The translations under genes were made by a program, and so were the position numbers. Positions 6,420 to 12,395 of a DNA stretch of 14,641 nt are shown here, in pieces. Below the pieces are notes generated by a model. That model did no database searches. It worked only from the letters and a program-made list of their open reading frames with translations, and was not told the origin of the DNA. Position 1 is the first letter of the stretch; the number at the start of each line of letters is the position of its first letter. The stretch comes from an uncultured Lachnospiraceae bacterium (GTDB taxonomy: Bacteria > Bacillota > Clostridia > Lachnospirales > Lachnospiraceae): assembly GCA_900555195.1 (NCBI GenBank), contig USKC01000042.1, positions 1-14,641 of the forward strand, written 5' to 3'.

Positions 6420-8159
6420 TCACGGCATCCGGTTCATATCCGGCATACCGGAATCTGGCATCTCCTGGAATTGCCCATCTTGCCCCATTTGTCCTTCTGC
6501 GGCGGTCTCCGCTGTTTCTTCGTCGGAGGTACCGGATTCCCTTAAGCTTTCTTCATCCATGCTGGCACTAACCGTACTGGCTATATAAATAATATCGCCT
6601 TCTTCCAGCCCTTCTGTTATCTGCGTCTGTGTGCCGTTGGAAAATCCTGTCGTAACCTGTTTCAGTTCCATTTCACCATCCGTTCCTTCCACATAAACCG
6701 CCGTGCTCCCATCTTCCTGGGTAACAATCGCGCTGGCAGGCACATACAGCACATCTTCAACTGAATCTGTCACAAAAGTAATATCTGCCGTCATTCCACC
6801 ATACAGTTTGGAGGTATCCCCATCCACATGTATGGTAACAGGATAATTGACGGTTGTTGAATAAGAACTATCCGCAGTCGTGGCAATTGCGCTCACCGTA
6901 CCTTCATAAGGTTCATCCGGATAAGCGTTCATTTCTATTTCAACGGAATCTCCCACTGAAATGTATGAAATATCTTCTTCCGATACATCAATGGTAATCG
7001 TATAGGAATCCTCTTTCGCATAAGAAAGCATGCTTCCTGCTGTGGTAAGTTCATCCCCTGCCTCATAGAGAACTTCCGTTATAAGCCCGCTTCCATCCGC
7101 ATAAATGATCCCATCCTCTCCTACAAAAGCTTCAAATTCCGACAGCAGTTCCTGCGCATCATCCACCTCTTGCTGTGCATCATCTACGGATTCCTGAATA
7201 GAATCAACTGTATAATTATAGATATCATCCGCCAGATCGCCATTCTGTACCGAACTGTCATATTCCTGTCTGGCCAGCATCTCTTCCTGTTCCAGAGTCG
7301 TCTGCGCTTCCAAAATCTCTTCATTCTTATCCAGAATGGACTGCGTATTCTCCTCTATCCCATCCCTATAGCTTTGCAGTTCGTCGTCCAACGTTTCAAA
7401 AGCCGTCAGCGCGGTTTGATATTCTGCATAATTCGCCACATATGCCGCGGCGCTTGAACGATCCGTCTCCTCCAGCTTCTCTTGCGCCACCTCCAATGCA
7501 TACTTCAAATCACTATATTCTTCAAGAGTATCCTCATCGGTTAGTTTCTCATTCCAGTCGTCGATTTCTGCCTGCAGAACCTGAATATCCGCATATAGCA
7601 GATTGATCTGCTGCTGTATGGTATTCATCGAAGCATCATAAGTACGTCCTGCTGTATTGGCATCTGACAAAGAAGAATTGTAAGTGCTCTGGGCACTTTG
7701 AAGCTGGGTGGTATATTCGCTGTTCGCTTCTGCAAGGGCCACATTCGCCTCTGAGATCCGATTTGACAGTGTCCTTCTGACTCCATCGATGCTATCCTGG
7801 GACAGGCGGAACAGTGGATCTCCCTCCTGTATCCTTTGTCCCTGAACTACATAGACTTCTTCTATCTGAAGATAACGGCTGGATTCCTCCTCGTCGTCAT
7901 CCTCCTCTTCTTCCTCGTCGCTGTAATCCAGTTCCAATTCATAATCAATGGTATCCACCGCCATCTCAACGCTTCCATTTTCTATAATCCCTTGAACCAG
8001 ATCACCGAAAGCCACCTGAGATTCCATATATATCACATTTTCCCGATTCATCAGGCTCGGACGTATAAATACTGTATAAACGCATATTCCTAGCAAGGCA
8101 AGAAAGGCGACTGCAGCTGCAACCAGCTTAATCAGCGTCTTTTTTTTCATCTTTTTCAC
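6420..8159 (-). CDS. HlyD/MacA-type adaptor (membrane fusion protein) B
   Basis: This is a 579-residue adaptor with a membrane anchor at about 9-31, a first lipoyl half (about 43-120, interrupted by an acidic run at 78-92), a long coiled coil (about 125-345), a second lipoyl half (about 348-380), a beta-barrel (about 385-465, AYPDEPYEGTVSAIATT), a membrane-proximal domain (about 468-530, LYVPASAIVTQEDGSTAVYV) and an extra tail (532-579) rich in acidic residues, then Gly, Met, Gln and Pro (EMPDSGMPDMNRMP). Translation probably starts at a GTG (8157-8159) that overlaps the stop of adaptor C in a GTGA, with GGAGG nine bases upstream; an ATG lies three codons further on. Anchor, coiled coil and barrel match adaptor A in order but not in detailed sequence, so they are divergent paralogues rather than a recent duplication. 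Confidence 0.9.
   Translation of the reverse strand: MKKMKKKTLIKLVAAAVAFLALLGICVYTVFIRPSLMNRENVIYMESQVAFGDLVQGIIENGSVEMAVDTIDYELELDYSDEEEEEDDDEEESSRYLQIEEVYVVQGQRIQEGDPLFRLSQDSIDGVRRTLSNRISEANVALAEANSEYTTQLQSAQSTYNSSLSDANTAGRTYDASMNTIQQQINLLYADIQVLQAEIDDWNEKLTDEDTLEEYSDLKYALEVAQEKLEETDRSSAAAYVANYAEYQTALTAFETLDDELQSYRDGIEENTQSILDKNEEILEAQTTLEQEEMLARQEYDSSVQNGDLADDIYNYTVDSIQESVDDAQQEVDDAQELLSEFEAFVGEDGIIYADGSGLITEVLYEAGDELTTAGSMLSYAKEDSYTITIDVSEEDISYISVGDSVEIEMNAYPDEPYEGTVSAIATTADSSYSTTVNYPVTIHVDGDTSKLYGGMTADITFVTDSVEDVLYVPASAIVTQEDGSTAVYVEGTDGEMELKQVTTGFSNGTQTQITEGLEEGDIIYIASTVSASMDEESLRESGTSDEETAETAAEGQMGQDGQFQEMPDSGMPDMNRMP
7884..7928 (-). other. Acidic run inside adaptor B
   Basis: Residues 78-92 of adaptor B read DYSDEEEEEDDDEEE, twelve Asp/Glu out of fifteen, placed inside the first lipoyl half just before the conserved LQIEEVYVVQGQRIQEGDPL segment. 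Adaptor A has a serine-rich insert at the comparable place. Confidence 0.85.
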
Positions 8160-9673
8160 GCTCCCACCCCTCCTTCCTCATCTGCCATAGACGCCCCGAA
8201 ATAAACGGTTGCTGACAAATTCGCGGACAGACCGCTCACATCGCCGGTAAGTTCCACCACCACAGAATAACTCACATTGGAACGGCTGCTGGAGTTGGAT
8301 ATCGGATTAATCGACTCCACAACGCCTTCGTAGGTTCCTGATTCAGATACCACAACAACAGCTTCTTCACCGACCTCAATAGAAGCAATATCTTCCTGCG
8401 ATACAGAAGCGGTCACCGTTACCGCATCTGGCTGACTATAGGCCAGAATCATATTTCCTCCCGTAAGCGTCATTTCTTCATACACACCTACCATCATAAC
8501 GGTTCCGGCGCTCGTAGTATAAAGATAACCATCCCCGATCAAATCCTCAAATTCTTGGAGGTTTTCTTCCGCTTCTTCTTTGGCATTTTCCGCAACACTA
8601 ATTTCATCTTCAATCCTGCTGATTTCCGTTTCGTAAGTTTCCTGCGCGGAATTACTGCTCTCTACAGCAGAATCATAATCGCTTTGACTGCTTACTTGCT
8701 GCTGCTCATAAGCAATCTGTGCCTCTTCCAGCTGAGTATTCAATAACTCCAGATTACTCTGTGCCTGTGCAAGAGAAGATTCTGCCGTTTTTTTCGCCGT
8801 CTCATAATTCTCCAGCGCTTCTTCATAAGCGGCCTCATTTTCCTGTACTTCTTCGTCCAGCATATCATAGACCGTCAGCTTCGTGCTGTCATTGCTGGCA
8901 GTATTTCCTCCCATTCTTCCAGCCATACCGCTTCCTCCGGTCTCCGATGCACCGCCTTCCCCTTGGGAGATTCCGCCGATGGAAGATGCCTGGTTATGAT
9001 CCTCGAGCGTGGCCACATCCCACTCCTCGTATAGCGTCATAAGTGCAGAAAATGTGCTTTCATATGCCTCCTTCTTCTCTGCCACCTCATAATATGTATA
9101 ATAATAATCTGTCTCAATGGAAGCCGTATACTCATCCACCAGTTCCTGCGCCTCTTCTATCTGTTCCTGAAGAGATTCAATCTGTTCTTCATACTCATTC
9201 AGGGATTCATCATATGTATATGAGGCATAGGTTCCATTCAGGAGGCTGGTGTCCAACGTCTGCTGTGCAGTAACCTTCTCTTCTTCTCCATCCAGAAGCG
9301 CTTCCCGATAGTTCAACTCTGCTTCCGTCGCCTTCTCTTCCAGTTCCCTTCTGGCAAGTTTTATGCTTTCATCCGTCAGTTTCAGAATTGCCGTACCCTC
9401 CTCCACTTCCTGCTGGGTGGAAAGGTAAACTTCTTCGACTTCCAACTCCGTCTCAATATAGTCCAAGCCAAAGGTTTCCTCCTGCATTCCCACAGAAGTA
9501 CTCCCGCTGGCAGCAACCATATCCTCGCCAAATCCATTCTCCATTTCCGGCATACTTCCTGGTTCTTGCCTCGTCGCATTGCCGCTTTCCAGAAGATACC
9601 ATCCGGCAGTACCTCCCGCAGCCACAACTATTACGAGAATTCCCGCCACAAGAAACAACTTCTTCCCGCTCAT
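8156..9673 (-). CDS. HlyD-type adaptor C, lacking the membrane-proximal domain
   Basis: This is the first gene of the export operon, 505 residues. It has a membrane anchor (about 5-26), a short first lipoyl half (about 70-100, EVYLSTQQEVEEGTAILKL), a coiled coil split into two arms (about 104-225 and 265-378) by a flexible Gly/Ser/Met insert at 229-263, a second lipoyl half (about 380-412) and a beta-barrel (about 415-493). It then stops (SATVYFGASMADEEGGVGA), so the membrane-proximal domain seen in adaptors A and B is absent. The start at 9673 is chosen because GGAGG lies seven bases before that ATG; an open frame continues to 9778 but runs through an AT-rich regulatory stretch. Its stop overlaps the GTG of adaptor B. 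Confidence 0.87.
   Translation of the reverse strand: MSGKKLFLVAGILVIVVAAGGTAGWYLLESGNATRQEPGSMPEMENGFGEDMVAASGSTSVGMQEETFGLDYIETELEVEEVYLSTQQEVEEGTAILKLTDESIKLARRELEEKATEAELNYREALLDGEEEKVTAQQTLDTSLLNGTYASYTYDESLNEYEEQIESLQEQIEEAQELVDEYTASIETDYYYTYYEVAEKKEAYESTFSALMTLYEEWDVATLEDHNQASSIGGISQGEGGASETGGSGMAGRMGGNTASNDSTKLTVYDMLDEEVQENEAAYEEALENYETAKKTAESSLAQAQSNLELLNTQLEEAQIAYEQQQVSSQSDYDSAVESSNSAQETYETEISRIEDEISVAENAKEEAEENLQEFEDLIGDGYLYTTSAGTVMMVGVYEEMTLTGGNMILAYSQPDAVTVTASVSQEDIASIEVGEEAVVVVSESGTYEGVVESINPISNSSSRSNVSYSVVVELTGDVSGLSANLSATVYFGASMADEEGGVGA
8885..8989 (-). other. Gly/Ser/Met-rich insert at the coiled-coil tip of adaptor C
   Basis: Residues 229-263 (SSIGGISQGEGGASETGG, then SGMAGRMGGNTASNDS) are low-complexity and fall between the two coiled-coil arms, where adaptors of this class normally make a tight hairpin turn. 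Confidence 0.75.
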
Positions 9674-9691
9674 TCTAATGCCTCCAAAAAC

Positions 9692-9707
9692 AATTAACGT
9701 GTTAATT
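9692..9707 (-). promoter_or_regulatory. Perfect 16-bp palindrome before the export operon
   Basis: AATTAAC-GT-GTTAATT is a perfect 7+2+7 dyad, 18 bases upstream of the adaptor C start codon and just above its ribosome binding site. It has the size and symmetry of an operator for a dimeric repressor. No clear -35/-10 pair is visible nearby, so its position relative to the transcription start is not known. Confidence 0.5.
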
Positions 9708-9724
9708 ACTTTTTTGATTTTATC

Positions 9725-9738
9725 GGAAATATGTTTCC
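9725..9738 (-). promoter_or_regulatory. Second short dyad before the export operon
   Basis: GGAAA-TATG-TTTCC (5+4+5) lies 17 bases upstream of the 16-bp palindrome. It could be a second protein site. In such AT-rich sequence a short dyad may also be chance. Confidence 0.3.
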
Positions 9739-9912
9739 TAATTTTGTTCAATTTGTGTTTTTTATGTGTTCTACCCACCGATAAATTTCCTGTATCAAAC
9801 TGACAGACATGACTTTTGAAGGCACGGCAGAGACTCTACGGCACTAGGGAAAATAAACAAATCTCCCAAACTGCGTATCATCGGGAACTTCATTTTCCTA
9901 GCCATATAGAAA

Positions 9913-9946
9913 GCGGCGCAGCACATAAATCCATGTGCTACGCCGC
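9913..9946 (-). terminator. Terminator hairpin of the HMA gene
   Basis: GCGGCG-c-AGCACAT (9913-9926) pairs with ATGTGCT-a-CGCCGC (9933-9946): 13 pairs, one internal mismatch and a 6-nt loop. It begins 14 bases after the HMA stop codon. On the minus strand TTTCTAT follows, a modest T-tract. It isolates the HMA gene from the export operon, which begins about 240 bases further on. Confidence 0.75.
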
Positions 9947-9959
9947 CCTAATATTGCCC

Positions 9960-10214
9960 TTATTTCCCGAATGAAAACAATCCTTTTTTCACATATGGTT
10001 CACTTTTCATTGAGAGAACCTGATACCCGCTGCTCCCAATTACTTCTTTCAACTTTTCCAATGGAATTTCTTCCTCCGCTATGATTATTGTTTGTTTTTT
10101 AGTATGAGATGAGGAAACCTTTTTCACAGGAAGGTTTCCTCTGACCGCATCATTGATATGTGCCTCGCACATCCCGCACGCCATTCCTTCTACTTCCACA
10201 ATCATCTTCACCAT
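9960..10214 (-). CDS. HMA-domain metal-binding protein (CopZ-like size)
   Basis: This small 84-residue cytoplasmic protein has one heavy-metal-associated domain. The metal site is GMACGMCEAH (C13 and C16, MxCxxC form), in the expected place after the first beta strand. The C-terminal EPYVKKGLFSFGK tail is an addition to the usual 65-70 residue fold. Family members carry Cu(I) or other soft metals to P-type ATPases or regulators; which metal this one carries is not shown. AAAGGAGG stands eight bases before the ATG. A consensus promoter (10263-10291) and a perfect palindrome between promoter and start (10237-10252) suggest metal-responsive repression, possibly by a DtxR- or CsoR-like protein. 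It is monocistronic, ending at its own hairpin terminator, and is divergent from the RluA gene. Confidence 0.88.
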   Translation of the reverse strand: MVKMIVEVEGMACGMCEAHINDAVRGNLPVKKVSSSHTKKQTIIIAEEEIPLEKLKEVIGSSGYQVLSMKSEPYVKKGLFSFGK

Positions 10215-10236
10215 CTCATTTTCCTCCTTTACATAT

Positions 10237-10252
10237 GTTAGTTTTAACTAAC
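10237..10252 (-). promoter_or_regulatory. Operator-like 16-bp palindrome of the HMA gene
   Basis: GTTAGTT-TT-AACTAAC is a perfect 7+2+7 dyad lying about 10-25 bases downstream of the -10 box and just before the ribosome binding site of the HMA gene. A repressor bound here would block early transcription. The TTAG...CTAA outline recalls DtxR-family sites, but I cannot confirm the regulator. Confidence 0.6.
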
Positions 10253-10262
10253 CCATTTTTTC

Positions 10263-10291
10263 ATCATACTCCCAATCTCTTACAAAGTCAA
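10263..10291 (-). promoter_or_regulatory. Promoter of the HMA gene
   Basis: On the minus strand TTGACT (10286-10291), a 17-base spacer and TATGAT (10263-10268) make a near-consensus sigma-A promoter. The predicted start lies a few bases before the 16-bp palindrome. Confidence 0.8.
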
Positions 10292-10298
10292 TTTCAAA

Positions 10299-10370
10299 TA
10301 TAAAGGTGCAGATCGAATATAAAAAGAAGGCTGAACAACAATCTTTCTATATTTGATCTGCATCTTTATG
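10299..10370. repeat. 22-bp inverted repeat between divergent promoters
   Basis: The left arm (10300-10321) and right arm (10348-10369) are complementary over 22 bases apart from two positions that are G-U pairs in a plus-strand RNA; T10299/G10370 adds a third wobble. The core TGCAGATC/GATCTGCA is exact. The loop is 26 bases. The two arms end 8 bases from the HMA -35 box and 1 base from the RluA -35 box. They could be matching upstream activator sites for the two promoters, a long RNA hairpin, or a miniature element remnant. Confidence 0.7.
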
Positions 10371-10371
10371 C

Positions 10372-10400
10372 TTGTCAAGGATGGAAGGGCCGAATAAAAT
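10372..10400 (+). promoter_or_regulatory. Promoter of the RluA-family gene
   Basis: TTGTCA (10372-10377), a 17-base spacer and TAAAAT (10395-10400) form a good sigma-A promoter. The predicted start near 10407 leaves a leader of only about 20 bases to the ATG at 10428 and places the inverted repeat outside the transcript. Confidence 0.65.
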
Positions 10401-10427
10401 AGAAAAAGATAAACTGATATTATTTGA

Positions 10428-11336
10428 ATGAAAGTGAGCCTGCCTACAATGAACCGAACGCTTTATTATATTGTTTCTCCACAAGACGATGGCCTGACCA
10501 TCGGGCGATTTCTGAAAAAACGAGGGTTTTCTTCCCAAAGTCTAATTCAACTGAAAAAGCGGGAGGATGGGATTCTTAAAAATGGTCTCCCGGCCTATGT
10601 AATACATCCACTCAGATCAAACGACCTACTCACCATCCACATCCAAGAAGATGCCGTATCAGCCAAGATTCCCCCCGTTCCTCTCCCTCTCCATATTATC
10701 TATGAGGACGAAGATCTTATGATCTTAAATAAACCAGCAGGCATGCCGATTCATCCGTCCATGAATCATTACGAAAACTCCCTTGCAAATGGACTGGCCT
10801 GGTATTTCGCCTCTCGCGGTGAGCCCTTTGTGTTTCGCTGCATCAATCGGTTGGATCGGGATACCACCGGACTTACGATCATCGCAAAGCATTCTGTCAG
10901 CGCCGGCATTCTCTCTACCATGGCCGCAGCCAGACAAATCCGGCGGGATTATCTGGCTATTGTTCAAGGGACGGATCTGCCTTCTTCTGGAACAATAGAT
11001 GCTCCCTTAGGGCGTAAACCTGGTTCTGCCATAGAACGCATGGTAGACTGGCAACATGGCGAACGTGCTATCACTCATTATCGCCTTCTGCGCAGTGCAA
11101 ATGGATGTTCGCTTCTTTCTCTCCACCTGGAAACAGGAAGAACCCATCAGATCCGGGTTCATATGCAATATCTGGGACATCCCCTCATCGGCGATTTTCT
11201 CTATAATCCGGATGATACCCATATGAAGCGGCAGGCACTCCATTCCTGCAGGCTACAGTTCCTTCATCCGCTGCTGCGCACTCCCCTTTCCTTTACCGCT
11301 CCGCTTCCTCCCGATATGCAAGATGTTTTACGCTGA
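10428..11336 (+). CDS. RluA-family RNA pseudouridine synthase
   Basis: This enzyme converts uridine to pseudouridine in ribosomal or transfer RNA; which site it modifies is not readable here. Of 302 residues, the N-terminal 20-75 resembles an S4-like RNA-binding segment (GRFLKKRGFSSQSLIQLKK). The catalytic domain follows with the family landmarks: LNKPAGMPIHP at about 100-110, RLDRDTTGL at 141-149 with catalytic Asp143, and GRTHQIRVHMQYLGHPLIGD at 237-256. The length is normal. Start choice is uncertain: neither the ATG at 10428 nor the one at 10449 has a clear ribosome binding site, although homologous wording seems to begin at MNRTLYY (10449). It is the only complete plus-strand gene, divergent from the HMA gene and convergent with the cysteine-rich gene. 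Confidence 0.92.
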   Translation: MKVSLPTMNRTLYYIVSPQDDGLTIGRFLKKRGFSSQSLIQLKKREDGILKNGLPAYVIHPLRSNDLLTIHIQEDAVSAKIPPVPLPLHIIYEDEDLMILNKPAGMPIHPSMNHYENSLANGLAWYFASRGEPFVFRCINRLDRDTTGLTIIAKHSVSAGILSTMAAARQIRRDYLAIVQGTDLPSSGTIDAPLGRKPGSAIERMVDWQHGERAITHYRLLRSANGCSLLSLHLETGRTHQIRVHMQYLGHPLIGDFLYNPDDTHMKRQALHSCRLQFLHPLLRTPLSFTAPLPPDMQDVLR

Positions 11337-11397
11337 TTTTCTTCTCTTTTTACCAGTCACAACGTCCGTGATAATAAAACTATATTCTACAATAAGA

Positions 11398-11442
11398 GAA
11401 GGAGATGCTCCTTGGGCTCATATGCCTCTGGACGTCTCCTTC
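11398..11442. terminator. Hairpin between convergent genes
   Basis: GAAGGAGATG (11398-11407) pairs with CGTCTCCTTC (11433-11442), ten pairs with one G-U in the plus-strand RNA and a 25-nt loop. It lies between the RluA stop (11336) and the stop of the minus-strand cysteine-rich gene (11484). On the minus side TCTTATTGT follows; on the plus side there is no T-tract. It is a weak, possibly bidirectional terminator. Confidence 0.45.
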
Positions 11443-11483
11443 CCGGCTCATTCATAACAAAACAAACTGTTACGTTTCATTTC

Positions 11484-11750
11484 TTATTGTTGTTCTTCAC
11501 AGCCGCATACCGATCCATCCGAAAACGGAGGGAAGGGCCTTGGCAGCGGTTCCGGCCTTGGCCTTGGTTCCGGCCTTGTATCCTGGCAAGGGCATCCCCC
11601 TTCTCTGTTCCGTGGCTCTTCCCGGCGGTTGCTTCTGCCGCATCCGCAGTTATCCATATCCTGTGTACAGGAACAAACGCTGTTCCTTGCGCTGCTGTTT
11701 CCAGATTTAGAGCAGCAGCATAAAAGCAAAAGCAAATACAAACAGTTCAT
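11484..11750 (-). CDS. Small cysteine-rich protein ('HCB protein 13'-like)
   Basis: This 88-residue protein has a short hydrophobic N-terminus (MNCLYLLLLLCCC), then a polar chain with 12 cysteines in total, mostly as CxC or CC pairs: CSC at 26-28, CGC at 35-37, CPC at 53-55, CGC at 82-84. Between the last two pairs is a proline/arginine run (59-75, RPEPRPRPEPLPRPFPPF). Clostridial proteins of this type are often labelled 'chorion class high-cysteine protein 13' from composition alone; their function is unknown. The gene is real rather than a shadow: AAGGAG stands eight bases before the ATG and a TATAGT -10-like box lies upstream. The hydrophobic stretch is too short for a standard membrane helix, so export or membrane attachment is uncertain. 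Metal binding by the CxC pairs is possible but not shown. Confidence 0.72.
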   Translation of the reverse strand: MNCLYLLLLLCCCSKSGNSSARNSVCSCTQDMDNCGCGRSNRREEPRNREGGCPCQDTRPEPRPRPEPLPRPFPPFSDGSVCGCEEQQ

Positions 11751-11822
11751 ACTCTCATCTCCTTTACCCTACTATATGTTGGGACAGGAGAAGAGGTTCC
11801 TCTAAATCGTACAAGAGGCGTT

Positions 11823-12395
11823 TCAGATTTTCTTTCCAAGAAGCCCTTTTCTCACATAGGAAAAAGTCTCCGCCTCCCCTTTCTCTGCCAGCATGACCAA
11901 AAGCTGCAGCAACAGTTTTCTTGTATTCTCATGCATCACAGGCGGTTCTTTTGCGGACTGAAAATACTGAAGCGGAGCGGCGTCCGTATATCGGTCGCCC
12001 AGATATACCTTGGAGGCCGCGATTCGATCCATCAGCATCTCCGCCACATACCTGACAGGCATCTCCACCGGCGCCATCCCTCCGGGCACTTCGCGTGTGC
12101 TGTAGTCAATCCAGTATTCGTAATGATGCTTATTGCGCCCTTTATGATGCAGCCAGGCCGCGGAATAGCCCTTTTCTTCCCGCTCCGCGTTATTCGGGCT
12201 CCGGTCTCCCTGAAAATATTTGGCTCCCACAAGGAATTCCGTCGGGGAATATTTAGACAAGTCATGCATGAGGCCCTGTCTGTACAGCCCAACCGCAAAG
12301 CATCCCTTCATCACCAGGTATTTATGGTAAGTAATTGTTCTGAAATGTTTCCAGGCGCCCGCAAAGATGCAGCCACCCTTTCCGTCCTTCTTCAC
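11823..12395 (-). CDS. DUF5662 family protein
   Basis: This 190-residue protein has histidine-rich conserved blocks typical of DUF5662: WKHFRTITYHKYLV (15-28), HDLSKYSPTEFLVGAKYF (44-61, with an HD pair at 44-45), and WLHHKGRNKHHYEYWIDY (81-98). The second block keeps paired histidines at 83-84 and 90-91. The pattern suggests a helical, HD-like metal-binding fold, but no activity is established for the family. The likely start is a GTG (12393-12395) overlapping the stop of the GlgX-like gene in a GTGA, with no good ribosome binding site of its own, so translation should depend on the upstream gene. Its product is thus probably made together with the GlgX-like protein. No convincing terminator follows its stop at 11823. 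Confidence 0.85.
   Translation of the reverse strand: MKKDGKGGCIFAGAWKHFRTITYHKYLVMKGCFAVGLYRQGLMHDLSKYSPTEFLVGAKYFQGDRSPNNAEREEKGYSAAWLHHKGRNKHHYEYWIDYSTREVPGGMAPVEMPVRYVAEMLMDRIAASKVYLGDRYTDAAPLQYFQSAKEPPVMHENTRKLLLQLLVMLAEKGEAETFSYVRKGLLGKKI

Noticed and set aside
9674..9778. N-terminal extension of adaptor C by 35 residues
   Set aside because: The extension is AT-rich, crosses the 16-bp palindrome and lacks a ribosome binding site, whereas GGAGG sits seven bases before the ATG at 9673.
9795..9893. A 32-codon minus-strand frame (starting MKFPMIRSLGDLFIF) between the HMA terminator and the export operon
   Set aside because: Only a weak AGGA lies three bases from the ATG and nothing supports coding. 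I cannot exclude a remnant of a mobile or duplicated sequence, but do not call it a gene.
9844..9902. Distant complementary pair CTAGGGAAAAT / ATTTTCCTAG
   Set aside because: The arms are about 40 bases apart with a bulge and AT-rich pairing; this could easily be chance.
3450..10214. Idea that the whole export operon is a copper efflux system because of methionine-rich inserts and the HMA neighbour
   Set aside because: The HMA gene has its own promoter and terminator, the inserts are glycine-dominated low complexity, and MacB-type exporters usually move peptides, macrolides or lipids. Evidence is too thin for a claim.
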